Shown: positions 13,239-20,043 of the stretch, one piece after another | Position numbering within the stretch: the stretch's first letter is position 1 | Layout: every line of letters starts with the position of its first letter | IMG/VR virus record: IMGVR_UViG_3300034062_000426 | Span: 1-27,285 of that record | Direction: 5' to 3' (one strand) | DNA from: a virus | Length of the DNA: 27,285 nt | Translations under genes and position numbers: made by a program | Notes under the pieces: model-generated | What the model saw: only the letters and a program-made list of their open reading frames with translations | The model's database searches: none | What the model was told of the DNA's origin: nothing

Positions 13239-13397
13239 ATGGACGCCCTGCCACCCACACCCCCAACGGCACAAGCTCCTGCGCCCGTATTTGAATGCGT
13301 GAGGTGGAGTTGGTCTTCAGACCGCAAAGATGTCTGGTGCTTGAAGTGGCGTGAAAAGGGCAAGCCTGAACCTAAAAAGGTAGCGGAAAGTGATTGA
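13239..13397 (+). CDS. Small Pro/Trp-rich protein, 52 aa
   Basis: The frame reads MDALPPTPPTAQAPAPVF, then ECVRWSWSSDRKDVWCLKWR, then a Lys/Glu-rich end. The N-terminal Pro/Ala stretch is probably extended, followed by a short Trp/Cys-rich patch (CVRWSW and DVWCLKWR, Cys20 and Cys34) that could be a small metal- or disulfide-stabilised fold. It fills the space between the cupin and the lysis genes, and its last eight bases overlap the GTG start of the next gene. The ribosome site is weak (AGGTG). I know of no firm family; reality rests on length, position and non-random composition. Confidence 0.5.
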   Translation: MDALPPTPPTAQAPAPVFECVRWSWSSDRKDVWCLKWREKGKPEPKKVAESD

Positions 13398-13860
13398 TCC
13401 ATTAACGGCGCTAGCAGGCATACAGGCAGCAGTTGCGCTGATTAAGAAGGTCAGCAAGACCGTCGATGATGTATCGTCTCTTGGCCCCGTCCTTGGCAAG
13501 TACTTTGACGCGAAGTCCACCGCCACCAAGGCGGTTGTTCAGGCCAAGAAGTCCAAGTCCTCGATGGGCACGGCCATACAAATTGAGATGGCGCTGGATC
13601 AGGCCAAGCGCTTTGAAGATGAGTTGCAACTCCTGTTTATGCAGGCGGGGAAAATCGATGTGTGGAACCGCATCAAGTCTCGTGCAGCAGCGATGGACGT
13701 AGAGTCTGCCCATGATGCACGCAGAGAAAAAGAAGCTGCGGCCAAGCGCAAGCAAGAGATGGACGAGGTTGTTGAGTTGGCCTTGTTGGCGGTTATCTTC
13801 TTCAGTTTGGTCGGGGTGATCTTGTATTTCACCATTGGCATCCTTGAGCAGCAAAGATGA
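13390..13860 (+). CDS. Membrane protein of the lysis cassette, 156 aa
   Basis: The start is GTG at 13390, giving MIDPLTALAGIQAAVALIKK. Residues 1-35 form an amphipathic helix, then GPVLGKYFDAKSTATKAVVQ, then a long helical region rich in Lys, Arg, Glu and Ala (to about residue 126). One clear membrane helix follows at residues 128-150 (VELALLAVIFFSLVGVILYF) and a short polar end. I recognise the MIDPLTALAGxQAAVALIKK family from phages, where it lies beside holin and endolysin genes. With its coiled region and single C-terminal anchor it may be a spanin-like or holin-helper protein. It ends with an ATGA overlap to the next membrane gene. Confidence 0.65.
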   Translation: MIDPLTALAGIQAAVALIKKVSKTVDDVSSLGPVLGKYFDAKSTATKAVVQAKKSKSSMGTAIQIEMALDQAKRFEDELQLLFMQAGKIDVWNRIKSRAAAMDVESAHDARREKEAAAKRKQEMDEVVELALLAVIFFSLVGVILYFTIGILEQQR

Positions 13861-14465
13861 GCGACGAGCGTTTAAACCTAGTTGACAAGGTGCTGGCGTA
13901 TGTCAGCAGCCCGTTCCGTCTGTTTGCGATGGTGCTCATGGCTGTGCTGACCTTTGCGGGCTATTTTGTATACACAAACCAAGAGTTGTTGATAGGGGCG
14001 TACAAGGAGTCAAGAAAGATTCCCAGCATCGCTGAAGACCGCGTAGAAGACGCAGCAGCCCATCTGTTCAAGCAGTCGGGCGCACAGATCGTGGCGGTGT
14101 TTAAAGTCAACTCGATGTTTGGCACACGCATCCTGCACCGGGCCTACGCCAAGGACGGCAGGGACAAAACGAACGACGGGCTGGACGTTGGGCTGTTTAC
14201 ACAGAACGCAGGCAACAATTCAGATGTGGTCAAGCTCATGGCAAACGAGATTCCATGCAGTGAGTACAAGTCAGCGCAGTCAGAAATGGGTTTGTGGTAC
14301 ATCGCCAAGGGCGTTACCTATACGTGCCGTATCAGCGTTCCACCGGAGCCGGGCAGGTTTGTTGGGCAGATCACAGTCGGATGGGCTACCCAGCCTGAAG
14401 ACATGGACAACACCCGAGCCATGCTTCAAATCGCAGCAACCATGTTATCGAGGAGTAAACAGTAA
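13857..14465 (+). CDS. Single-pass membrane protein with a GAF-like soluble domain, 202 aa
   Basis: Residues 1-18 are cytosolic, residues 20-40 (RLFAMVLMAVLTFAGYFVYT) a membrane helix, and residues 50-202 a soluble alpha/beta domain. In it, AAAHLFKQSGAQIVAVFKVN begins a fold with an NSDVVKLMANEIPCSEYKS middle and a GRFVGQITVGWATQPEDMDN end, resembling GAF or sensor-like folds. Two Cys residues (in EIPCSEYKS and TYTCRISVP) could form a disulfide if the domain faces the periplasm. It lies between two lysis-associated membrane genes with ATGA overlaps. A spanin-like or holin-associated role is inferred from context; I recognise no enzyme motif. Confidence 0.6.
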   Translation: MSDERLNLVDKVLAYVSSPFRLFAMVLMAVLTFAGYFVYTNQELLIGAYKESRKIPSIAEDRVEDAAAHLFKQSGAQIVAVFKVNSMFGTRILHRAYAKDGRDKTNDGLDVGLFTQNAGNNSDVVKLMANEIPCSEYKSAQSEMGLWYIAKGVTYTCRISVPPEPGRFVGQITVGWATQPEDMDNTRAMLQIAATMLSRSKQ

Positions 14466-14962
14466 TGGATTGGCTTAAACAAATCGCGCCCACAATTGCC
14501 ACGGCAATGGGCGGTCCACTGGCGGGGATGGCTGTCTCGGCTATCTCCAAGGCAATCGGCGTAGACCCAGACAAGGTTGGCGACCTGATCTCCAGCAACA
14601 AGCTGTCAGCCGAGCAAATTGCTCAAGTCAAAATTGCTGAGATTGAACTTCAAAAGCAAGCGCAAGAGCTTGGCCTTAATTTTGCAAAGCTGGAAGTTGA
14701 AGACCGCAAGTCTGCGCGGGACATGCAAGCCGCCACGAGGTCAATTGTTCCCCCAGCCTTGGCTGCAATCATCACCGTCGGGTTTTTTGGCATTTTGGGG
14801 ATGATGCTTTTTGGCAAGGTTGACGGCAGCAACCCAACGATCTTGATGATGCTGGGCAGTTTGTCCACCGCTTGGACGGGCATCATTGCTTATTACTTTG
14901 GCTCAAGCGCTGGCTCACAAGCCAAGACAGACCTTCTTTCTAAGGCTCCAGCAATCAAATGA
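14465..14962 (+). CDS. Holin, 3-TM type, 165 aa
   Basis: The N-terminus MDWLKQIAPTIATAMGGPLA, then GMAVSAISKAIGVDPDKVGD, is the hydrophobic amphipathic start of a phage holin family (GTA-holin-like 3TM group). The middle (residues 45-92) is helical with AQVKIAEIELQKQAQELGLN and EVEDRKSARDMQAATRS. Two strong membrane helices follow at residues about 97-117 and 125-145, and the end is YYFGSSAGSQAKTDLL, a family hallmark. Holins form inner-membrane holes at a set time and release the endolysin, which is encoded directly downstream with an ATGA overlap. The two upstream membrane genes probably belong to the same lysis unit. Confidence 0.8.
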   Translation: MDWLKQIAPTIATAMGGPLAGMAVSAISKAIGVDPDKVGDLISSNKLSAEQIAQVKIAEIELQKQAQELGLNFAKLEVEDRKSARDMQAATRSIVPPALAAIITVGFFGILGMMLFGKVDGSNPTILMMLGSLSTAWTGIIAYYFGSSAGSQAKTDLLSKAPAIK

Positions 14963-15381
14963 CACCACACTTCACCCTCGCGGAACTGACCGCCACAAGC
15001 CACCGCCAGTTTGACAACACGCCAAACGAAGCCGAGACTGCCAACCTGCAACGACTGGCCGAGTTCTTGGAGCAGGTAAAAACTGTGCTGGATGGCAAAC
15101 CCATCATGGTCAACTCTGCCTTCCGGTCAAAGCAAGTCAACGACAGCGTTGGCTCCAAAGACACGAGCCAGCATAGAATCGGCTGCGCGGCAGACTTACG
15201 TGTCCCCGGTATGACGCCAGACCAAGTGGTGCGTGCAGTGATTGCTGCGGGTTTGCCGTTTGACCAGATCATCCGTGAGTTTGATGCTTGGACGCATATC
15301 AGCGTGACAAACACGCCAGACGGAGCCCCACGCAGGCAGGCGCTTATTATCGACAAAGCAGGCACTCGACCTTTTGCCTGA
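14959..15381 (+). CDS. Endolysin, peptidase M15 family (zinc D,D- or L,D-peptidase), 140 aa
   Basis: The start MTPHFTLAELTATSHRQFDN is the common M15A opening (HFTLxEL). Residues 47-62 (KPIMVNSAFRSKQVNDS) hold the Arg56 region. The zinc site is SQHRIGCAADLRV, with His72 and Asp79, and His113 in DAWTHISV; acidic Glu107 or Asp109 nearby may be the catalytic base. The fold and 140-residue length match single-domain phage M15 endolysins, which cut peptide cross-links of peptidoglycan in Gram-negative hosts. There is no signal peptide, so release depends on the holin just upstream. Confidence 0.85.
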   Translation: MTPHFTLAELTATSHRQFDNTPNEAETANLQRLAEFLEQVKTVLDGKPIMVNSAFRSKQVNDSVGSKDTSQHRIGCAADLRVPGMTPDQVVRAVIAAGLPFDQIIREFDAWTHISVTNTPDGAPRRQALIIDKAGTRPFA

Positions 15382-15399
15382 TACGTGGGAAAATGAATC

Positions 15400-17331
15400 A
15401 TGCCTTTACAAAAACTTCAGCTTCGTCCCGGTATAAATCGAGAATCTACTACGCTCGCTAATGAGGGTACGTACTTTGAGATGGACAAAGTTCGTTTTCG
15501 TTCAGGCTATCCAGAAAAGATTGGCGGCTGGGTTTCCGACACTGGCACATCTAATGCTACGCTAGCGCCTCCTACAGGCTCGTTCTGGGGCGTTTGCCGG
15601 TCGCTGTGGAACTGGATCACGCTGTCTAGCTACAACCTGCTAGGAGTTGGCACGAACCTCAAGTTCTATATCCAAAACGGTAGCGGCGGTACTTTTTACG
15701 ACATCACTCCTATTCGCCTGACCACCACTGCCGGGGATGTAACCTTTGCTGCCACCAACGGCTCAACCACTTTGACAGTTACCGACGCCGCGCACGGAGC
15801 GCAGGCTGGAGACTTTGTTACATACAGCGGCGCAGTCACTCTTGGCGGGGTAATCACCGCTACCGTGCTCAATAAAGAGTATCAAGTAGTGTCCGTCACC
15901 AGCAATAACGTCTACACAATAACTTCTACCGTTGCGGCGAACGCTTCGGATGTCGGCAATGGCGGCAGCGCTACCGTCGGTACATACCAAATCACGACCG
16001 GCTCTGATGTTTACACAGTCAGCGTGGGCTGGGGCGCTGGCGGTTGGGGCGGTATCACCACGGGATATACAAGCACAGGTTGGGGCTCACCCGCTCCCGC
16101 TGGTGTTGGCCTTGGCACTCAGCTTCGTCTGTGGAGTCAGTCTAACTTTGGCGAGGATTTAATTTTTAACCCCCGTGGTGGTGGGCTGTATCTTTGGGAA
16201 ACCAACGTCAACCCAAACATTTTTGACCGAGGCGTGCTGCTTACCGCCGGGGATACTCCAGACATTTGCAATTTTGTTATGGTGTCAGATGCCTCACGGT
16301 TTGTAATCTGCTTCGGTGTAAACGACTACGGCTCTGCCGTACAGAACCCCATGTTGGTGCGCTGGTCAGACCAAGAAGACTACACCCAGTGGACACCCGC
16401 TGTTACCAATCAAGCGGGTAGTTATACGCTTAGCCACGGCTCTCAGATTATTTCCGGCTTGCAGGCACGGCAGGAGATTTTGGTCTGGACAGACTCCGCT
16501 ATTTACTCTATGCAGTACCTTGGCCCCCCGTATGTGTGGGGTTTTCAGCTGCTTGCGGATAATCTGTCGATTGTTGGCCCTAACGCAACGGCTACGGCTA
16601 GCAACGTCGTTTACTGGATGGGCGTGGACAAGTTCTATATGTACTCTGGACGGGTAGAAACCTTATATTGCCCACTTCGCCAGTATATTTACGGCAACAT
16701 TAATTTGTCTCAGGCGTTTCAGTTCTTTGCTGGCACAAATGAGGGATACAACGAAATCTGGTGGTACTACTGCTCAGCTGGCTCAACAACAGTTGATAGA
16801 TATGTGGTGTACAACTACCTAGAGAAAATCTGGTCTTACGGAACTTTAGCTCGTTCTGCGTGGCTGGATAGTCCTTTGCGCGTCCAACCTATGGCAACTA
16901 CCTACGGGGCCCAGCTTGTGTACCACGAGAGCGGCGTGGACGACGGCACGACTAACCCGCCTTCGGCTATTAGTTCATATATTCAGTCTGCTGACTTTAA
17001 TATTGGCGACGGGCACAACTACGGGTTTGTCTGGAGGATGGTTCCAGATATCACGTTTGACGGTTCGTACGTCAATAACCCGTCGGTGACCTTCACCATG
17101 CGGCCACGGCAGAACCCCGGCTCAAACTACAGCACTGCAGCAACCCCCGCAGTAACAAGTACGCAGAACTATCAGGGGCAGCGGAACTACGCGGTTCAGC
17201 AGTTCACAGAGATTATTTATACGCGAGTCCGTGGCAGGCAAATGGCGTTTAAGGTCAGTTCTGACGGGCTTGGCGTGCAGTGGCAGCTTGGCGTGCCGTC
17301 CATCGACGTGCGACCAGACGGAAGAAGGTAA
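15400..17331 (+). CDS. Tail nozzle/hub-like structural protein, 643 aa
   Basis: The N-terminus MPLQKLQLRPGINRESTTLA, then NEGTYFEMDKVRFRSGYPEK, is a well-populated phage family that I associate with nozzle or hub proteins of short-tailed phages (P22 gp10 / T7 gp12 class). Residues about 117-180 are an inserted beta module with AAHGAQAGDFV, related to the HGLxxGDRV modules at 810 and 1308. The rest is beta-rich with many Trp and Tyr, compatible with a beta-propeller: NFVMVSDASRFVICFGVNDY, LVRWSDQEDYTQWTP, GLQARQEILVWTDSAIYSM, NVVYWMGVDKFYMYSGRVET. The C-terminus ends near RGRQMAFKVSSDGLGVQWQL. It probably closes the tail tube below the adaptor. Confidence 0.65.
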   Translation: MPLQKLQLRPGINRESTTLANEGTYFEMDKVRFRSGYPEKIGGWVSDTGTSNATLAPPTGSFWGVCRSLWNWITLSSYNLLGVGTNLKFYIQNGSGGTFYDITPIRLTTTAGDVTFAATNGSTTLTVTDAAHGAQAGDFVTYSGAVTLGGVITATVLNKEYQVVSVTSNNVYTITSTVAANASDVGNGGSATVGTYQITTGSDVYTVSVGWGAGGWGGITTGYTSTGWGSPAPAGVGLGTQLRLWSQSNFGEDLIFNPRGGGLYLWETNVNPNIFDRGVLLTAGDTPDICNFVMVSDASRFVICFGVNDYGSAVQNPMLVRWSDQEDYTQWTPAVTNQAGSYTLSHGSQIISGLQARQEILVWTDSAIYSMQYLGPPYVWGFQLLADNLSIVGPNATATASNVVYWMGVDKFYMYSGRVETLYCPLRQYIYGNINLSQAFQFFAGTNEGYNEIWWYYCSAGSTTVDRYVVYNYLEKIWSYGTLARSAWLDSPLRVQPMATTYGAQLVYHESGVDDGTTNPPSAISSYIQSADFNIGDGHNYGFVWRMVPDITFDGSYVNNPSVTFTMRPRQNPGSNYSTAATPAVTSTQNYQGQRNYAVQQFTEIIYTRVRGRQMAFKVSSDGLGVQWQLGVPSIDVRPDGRR

Positions 17332-17333
17332 GC

Positions 17334-17648
17334 ATGAGCAACCCGCTAATCCGTGCTCCGCGTCTAGCTAATCCTACGCCCATATATGACCAGCAGTACA
17401 TGGAGGCGTTACTTAGCTCTATACGCCTGTACTTCAATCAGCTGGACAACCCCGGTTCTGTGTTGGCCTCCACACAGAATATAAACAATGTGATCACTAC
17501 CGCGCTTAGCTTTAGCCAACCCGACCCAACAACTCCCGGAACCCTGCGTATTAGCCTGCCAACAGAGGCTGATGAGGCTGCAGGTAGGCTCAAGACCGGA
17601 GACGTTTACTACGACACAACTTCGTTTGTGTTAAAGGTAGCGCCATGA
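17334..17648 (+). CDS. Small structural-like protein, 104 aa
   Basis: The ATG at 17334 gives MSNPLIRAPRLANPTPIYDQ, then QYMEALLSSIRLYFNQLDNP, a start I recognise from small phage proteins next to tail genes. A longer frame from 17280 runs inside the nozzle gene and is unlikely to be used. The first half ends in an amphipathic helix; the second half is Thr/Ser-rich and ends GDVYYDTTSFVLKVAP, a beta cap similar in style to the GSLYVD...LYINTG caps of fibre and decoration proteins. It follows the nozzle gene by two bases. A minor virion protein is likely. Confidence 0.6.
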   Translation: MSNPLIRAPRLANPTPIYDQQYMEALLSSIRLYFNQLDNPGSVLASTQNINNVITTALSFSQPDPTTPGTLRISLPTEADEAAGRLKTGDVYYDTTSFVLKVAP

Positions 17649-17658
17649 TACGATTCAA

Positions 17659-18054
17659 ATGGTAAACCCCCGTAGCGCCGCCCTGTCTATGGTGTATGAG
17701 TCTGTAAAGCACAGGCTTACAGTTGGGCTTGAGCAGTACGCTGAAGCTGTCAAAGACTGGGATGTCATACCGCTAGAGCAAGGTGGGCAGGTGATCGGTG
17801 GGGTCTTAGCAAAAGAAAACGAAATGCACGTAGGGTACGGGGTCAAACCCAAAGGGGCTGTACGGGCACACATGAGAGCGATTTTGGAGCCTATGATTGA
17901 CCGATACGGGTTCATCAAGACCAAAGTCAGCGTTGAAAATGTAAGCGGGCTGGAGTTTTGCTATCGTCTTGGGTTTACCAAGTACGCTGAGACTGACGGT
18001 CACGTATTGTTAAAGTGCAATAGGAGCGATTATGCTTATCGGAACAAAACATAG
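17659..18054 (+). CDS. GNAT-like acetyltransferase-fold protein, first copy, 131 aa
   Basis: The product shows the GNAT order: helix 1-30 (YESVKHRLTVGLEQYAEAVK), strands around QVIGGVLAKENEMHVGYGV, a central helix from KPKGAVRAHMRAILEPMIDR, and the typical C-terminal end VSVENVSGLEFCYRLGFTKY. The GLEFCYRLGF segment is the classic GNAT C-terminal motif. Acetyl-CoA binding is not certain: the usual RxxGxG loop reads KPKGAVRA. T7 gp13, an internal virion protein of short-tailed phages, has a GNAT fold, so a virion role next to the internal protein downstream is plausible. The start lacks a clear ribosome site, and the gene overlaps the next one by 23 bases. Confidence 0.65.
   Translation: MVNPRSAALSMVYESVKHRLTVGLEQYAEAVKDWDVIPLEQGGQVIGGVLAKENEMHVGYGVKPKGAVRAHMRAILEPMIDRYGFIKTKVSVENVSGLEFCYRLGFTKYAETDGHVLLKCNRSDYAYRNKT
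18022..18026 (+). promoter_or_regulatory. Ribosome binding site AGGAG inside the GNAT gene
   Basis: AGGAG stands five bases before the ATG at 18032, inside the 3' end of the upstream GNAT gene. It fixes the start of the next protein at the MLIGTK tag. Confidence 0.7.
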
Positions 18055-19633
18055 CGGCTACAGCAGAGCTAACATTCGGTTGTACTTTGACCCAGTGACG
18101 ATCATGGCAGCCGCCACCACTGCTGAGACCGCTGCAGCTGTAACCGCCGCCGAGATTGCCGCCGCCGAAGCTGCCGCCGTTGCCGCCGCCGAAGCTGCCG
18201 CTGCCACCGCCGCTGCTGAAGCTGCCGCTGCCACCGCTGCTACTGAAGCCGCCGCCACCGCCGCTAGCGCTGCAAACGCTGCTCCAGCTTTTAATCCTGC
18301 TGGCATTATGGAGATTGGCGGAACTACCGCGCCGGGCGCTACACCTCTTACGGCAGAGGCAGTTAACGCCGCCGCTACGCAAGCAGGTCAACCTACTGCG
18401 CAAGAAATTTATCGACAAGCTGCTAACGCCAGCATTAATCCGGGGATAGTCAGCGATGCGTCGTCTAATTTGGCAACGCAGGGTACGCAAATGTTGCCGC
18501 AACAATCATTTGATTTTTCAAGTGTAGATAAGCTTTACAACGATGCTCTATCTAAAGGCGCTGGCCCCGAAGCCATGTCTTTTGACTCATTTGGAAATCC
18601 AGTCCCTGTAAGCAGCCCCGCATATAGCTCGGCTGACCCTACTGGTCTTGCCCAAATGGCGCTTGATGCTAATGCAGCCCCGCCCCCTTCTTCGCTAATG
18701 AAGGGCCTAAATTCAGCTATGGATTGGGCAAAAGCAAACAAGTTTGAAACAGCAGTGGGCGCATTTACGGGCGCTAAAGCCCTCGGCCTGCTTGACCCAG
18801 ATGGACAAACTCCTGACGACAATTCATATGATGGGCCTTTGTCTAAGTACCGCCTGTCTCCTGACTTTAAAGGGAGCACTGCAACGCCTAACATTTACAA
18901 GCCAACGTACCCTACGTACGCAGCGGGCGGCATCATGAATGCGGGTCCTGTGCAGGCCATGTCTGATCAAAACAATGCGATGGGCTATCAGCAAGCTATG
19001 GCTGCTACAGGCGGACAAGTAGCTAACTTTGTTAAAGGCGGTAGAACCGGAAGCATGACTGATTCGCTGGACTACTACAAGAGCATGATGGACGGCAAAG
19101 CCCCTGCTGCACCTTCAGATCGGGCAGATGTAGGTATCTTCCGTGACTCAGACCCAGACACGATGTATCAAGACGCGTTGACTGCGGCTCAAATCCGCAA
19201 CGCTAAAGTTAATAAGCGCGCTAGCTTGTCAGTCCCTAGCATGAAGCGCCCAACTCCTATGGGTCGTATCAATCTAGCTGCGCCCGGTATTAAGAGTTCA
19301 GATAAAGAGGACGTAAAAGAAGCCGCTGCGGGGGGCATCATGGGAGCTAGTAGTCTTGGTGGCTACGCTGCTGGTGGCAGTCCTCGTTTGCTTAGAGGCC
19401 CCGGTGACGGCATGAGCGACAATATCCCTGCTGTGATTGGCAAGAAACAACCAGCGCGTCTGGCCGATGGCGAGTTCGTAGTCCCTGCTGATGTGGTGTC
19501 ACATCTGGGCAATGGCTCTACCGAGGCGGGGGCTAAGCGGCTTCACGAGATGATGAACAAGGTGCGCAGAGACCGCACTGGCAACTCTAAACAAGGTAAG
19601 CAGATCGTAGCCAGCAAGTACATGCCCAAATAA
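18032..19633 (+). CDS. Internal virion (ejection-type) protein, Ala-rich, 533 aa
   Basis: Residues 1-18 (MLIGTKHSGYSRANIRLY) are a tag shared with the protein at 20040. Residues 25-84 are almost purely Ala, Glu and Thr, a long helix encoded by GCC/GCT/GAA repeats. The middle is low-complexity with AAGGIMNAG, FVKGGRTGS and AAAGGIMGAS motifs. The C-terminus is a conserved phage block starting at residue 450: SPRLLRGPGDGMSDNIPAVI, then ARLADGEFVVPADVVSHLG, then an Arg/Lys-rich helix (RLHEMMNKVRRDRTG). I know the DGEFVxPADVV block from internal and tape-measure-like phage proteins. Lack of a defined enzyme and the position beside GNAT genes and a giant protein support an ejected internal protein. 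Confidence 0.65.
   Translation: MLIGTKHSGYSRANIRLYFDPVTIMAAATTAETAAAVTAAEIAAAEAAAVAAAEAAAATAAAEAAAATAATEAAATAASAANAAPAFNPAGIMEIGGTTAPGATPLTAEAVNAAATQAGQPTAQEIYRQAANASINPGIVSDASSNLATQGTQMLPQQSFDFSSVDKLYNDALSKGAGPEAMSFDSFGNPVPVSSPAYSSADPTGLAQMALDANAAPPPSSLMKGLNSAMDWAKANKFETAVGAFTGAKALGLLDPDGQTPDDNSYDGPLSKYRLSPDFKGSTATPNIYKPTYPTYAAGGIMNAGPVQAMSDQNNAMGYQQAMAATGGQVANFVKGGRTGSMTDSLDYYKSMMDGKAPAAPSDRADVGIFRDSDPDTMYQDALTAAQIRNAKVNKRASLSVPSMKRPTPMGRINLAAPGIKSSDKEDVKEAAAGGIMGASSLGGYAAGGSPRLLRGPGDGMSDNIPAVIGKKQPARLADGEFVVPADVVSHLGNGSTEAGAKRLHEMMNKVRRDRTGNSKQGKQIVASKYMPK
18104..18283 (+). repeat. GCC/GCT/GAA low-complexity tract encoding poly-Ala helix
   Basis: Sixty codons encode residues 25-84, nearly all Ala with spaced Glu and Thr. 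The unit GCCGCCGCCGAAGCTGCC and its variants recur several times. Such tracts change length readily by recombination. Confidence 0.8.
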
Positions 19634-19635
19634 AT

Positions 19636-20043
19636 ATGCCTCTTCGTCAAGTTCAACCAAGTCAACTACCGCAGGTGTGGGCCATCGCAGCGCCTTTATT
19701 GCAAAAAGCAATTGATCTTGACCCAGAAGTGATTACGATTGAGCAAGTTGAGTACGCAGTCCGCACTGGCCGTACTTTTTTGCTTGTGTGGGATGAGCCA
19801 GATGTCGGAATTACCGGCGCAGTGACCGTTGATTTTATTGATTACCCGCGTGAGCGCGTAGCCCATGTGAACTTGATGGGTGGAAAAAGCATCGTGAGAC
19901 AGCACGTTTTTGATGAGGCTAAAAACTGGATGCGGTCTTACGGAGCTACAAAAGCACAATGTTGGGCCAACGGTTCGTTGGTGCAGATGTACGAGAAGAT
20001 GGGACTGGAGAACACCCATCAAGTCATGAGGGTTAAATTATGA
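19636..20043 (+). CDS. GNAT-like protein, second copy, 135 aa
   Basis: The product has the GNAT layout: N-terminal helix (LPQVWAIAAPLLQKAIDLDP), a central strand pair (RTFLLVWDEPDVGITGAVTV, then RVAHVNLMGGKS), a helix (SIVRQHVFDEAKNWMRSYGA) and a C-terminal end with CWANGSLVQMYEKMGLENTH. YEKMGL corresponds to the GNAT C-terminal YxxxGF motif. It starts two bases after the upstream stop and overlaps the next gene by four bases (ATGA). It differs clearly from the GNAT at 17659, so these are not recent copies. T7 gp13 is a GNAT-fold internal virion protein, which fits this place. Enzyme activity is uncertain. Confidence 0.7.
   Translation: MPLRQVQPSQLPQVWAIAAPLLQKAIDLDPEVITIEQVEYAVRTGRTFLLVWDEPDVGITGAVTVDFIDYPRERVAHVNLMGGKSIVRQHVFDEAKNWMRSYGATKAQCWANGSLVQMYEKMGLENTHQVMRVKL

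Noticed and set aside
18058-18505. Ala-rich and Gly/Ser-rich antisense frames over the poly-Ala tract
   Set aside because: They are shadows of the GCC/GCT repeats of the sense gene.
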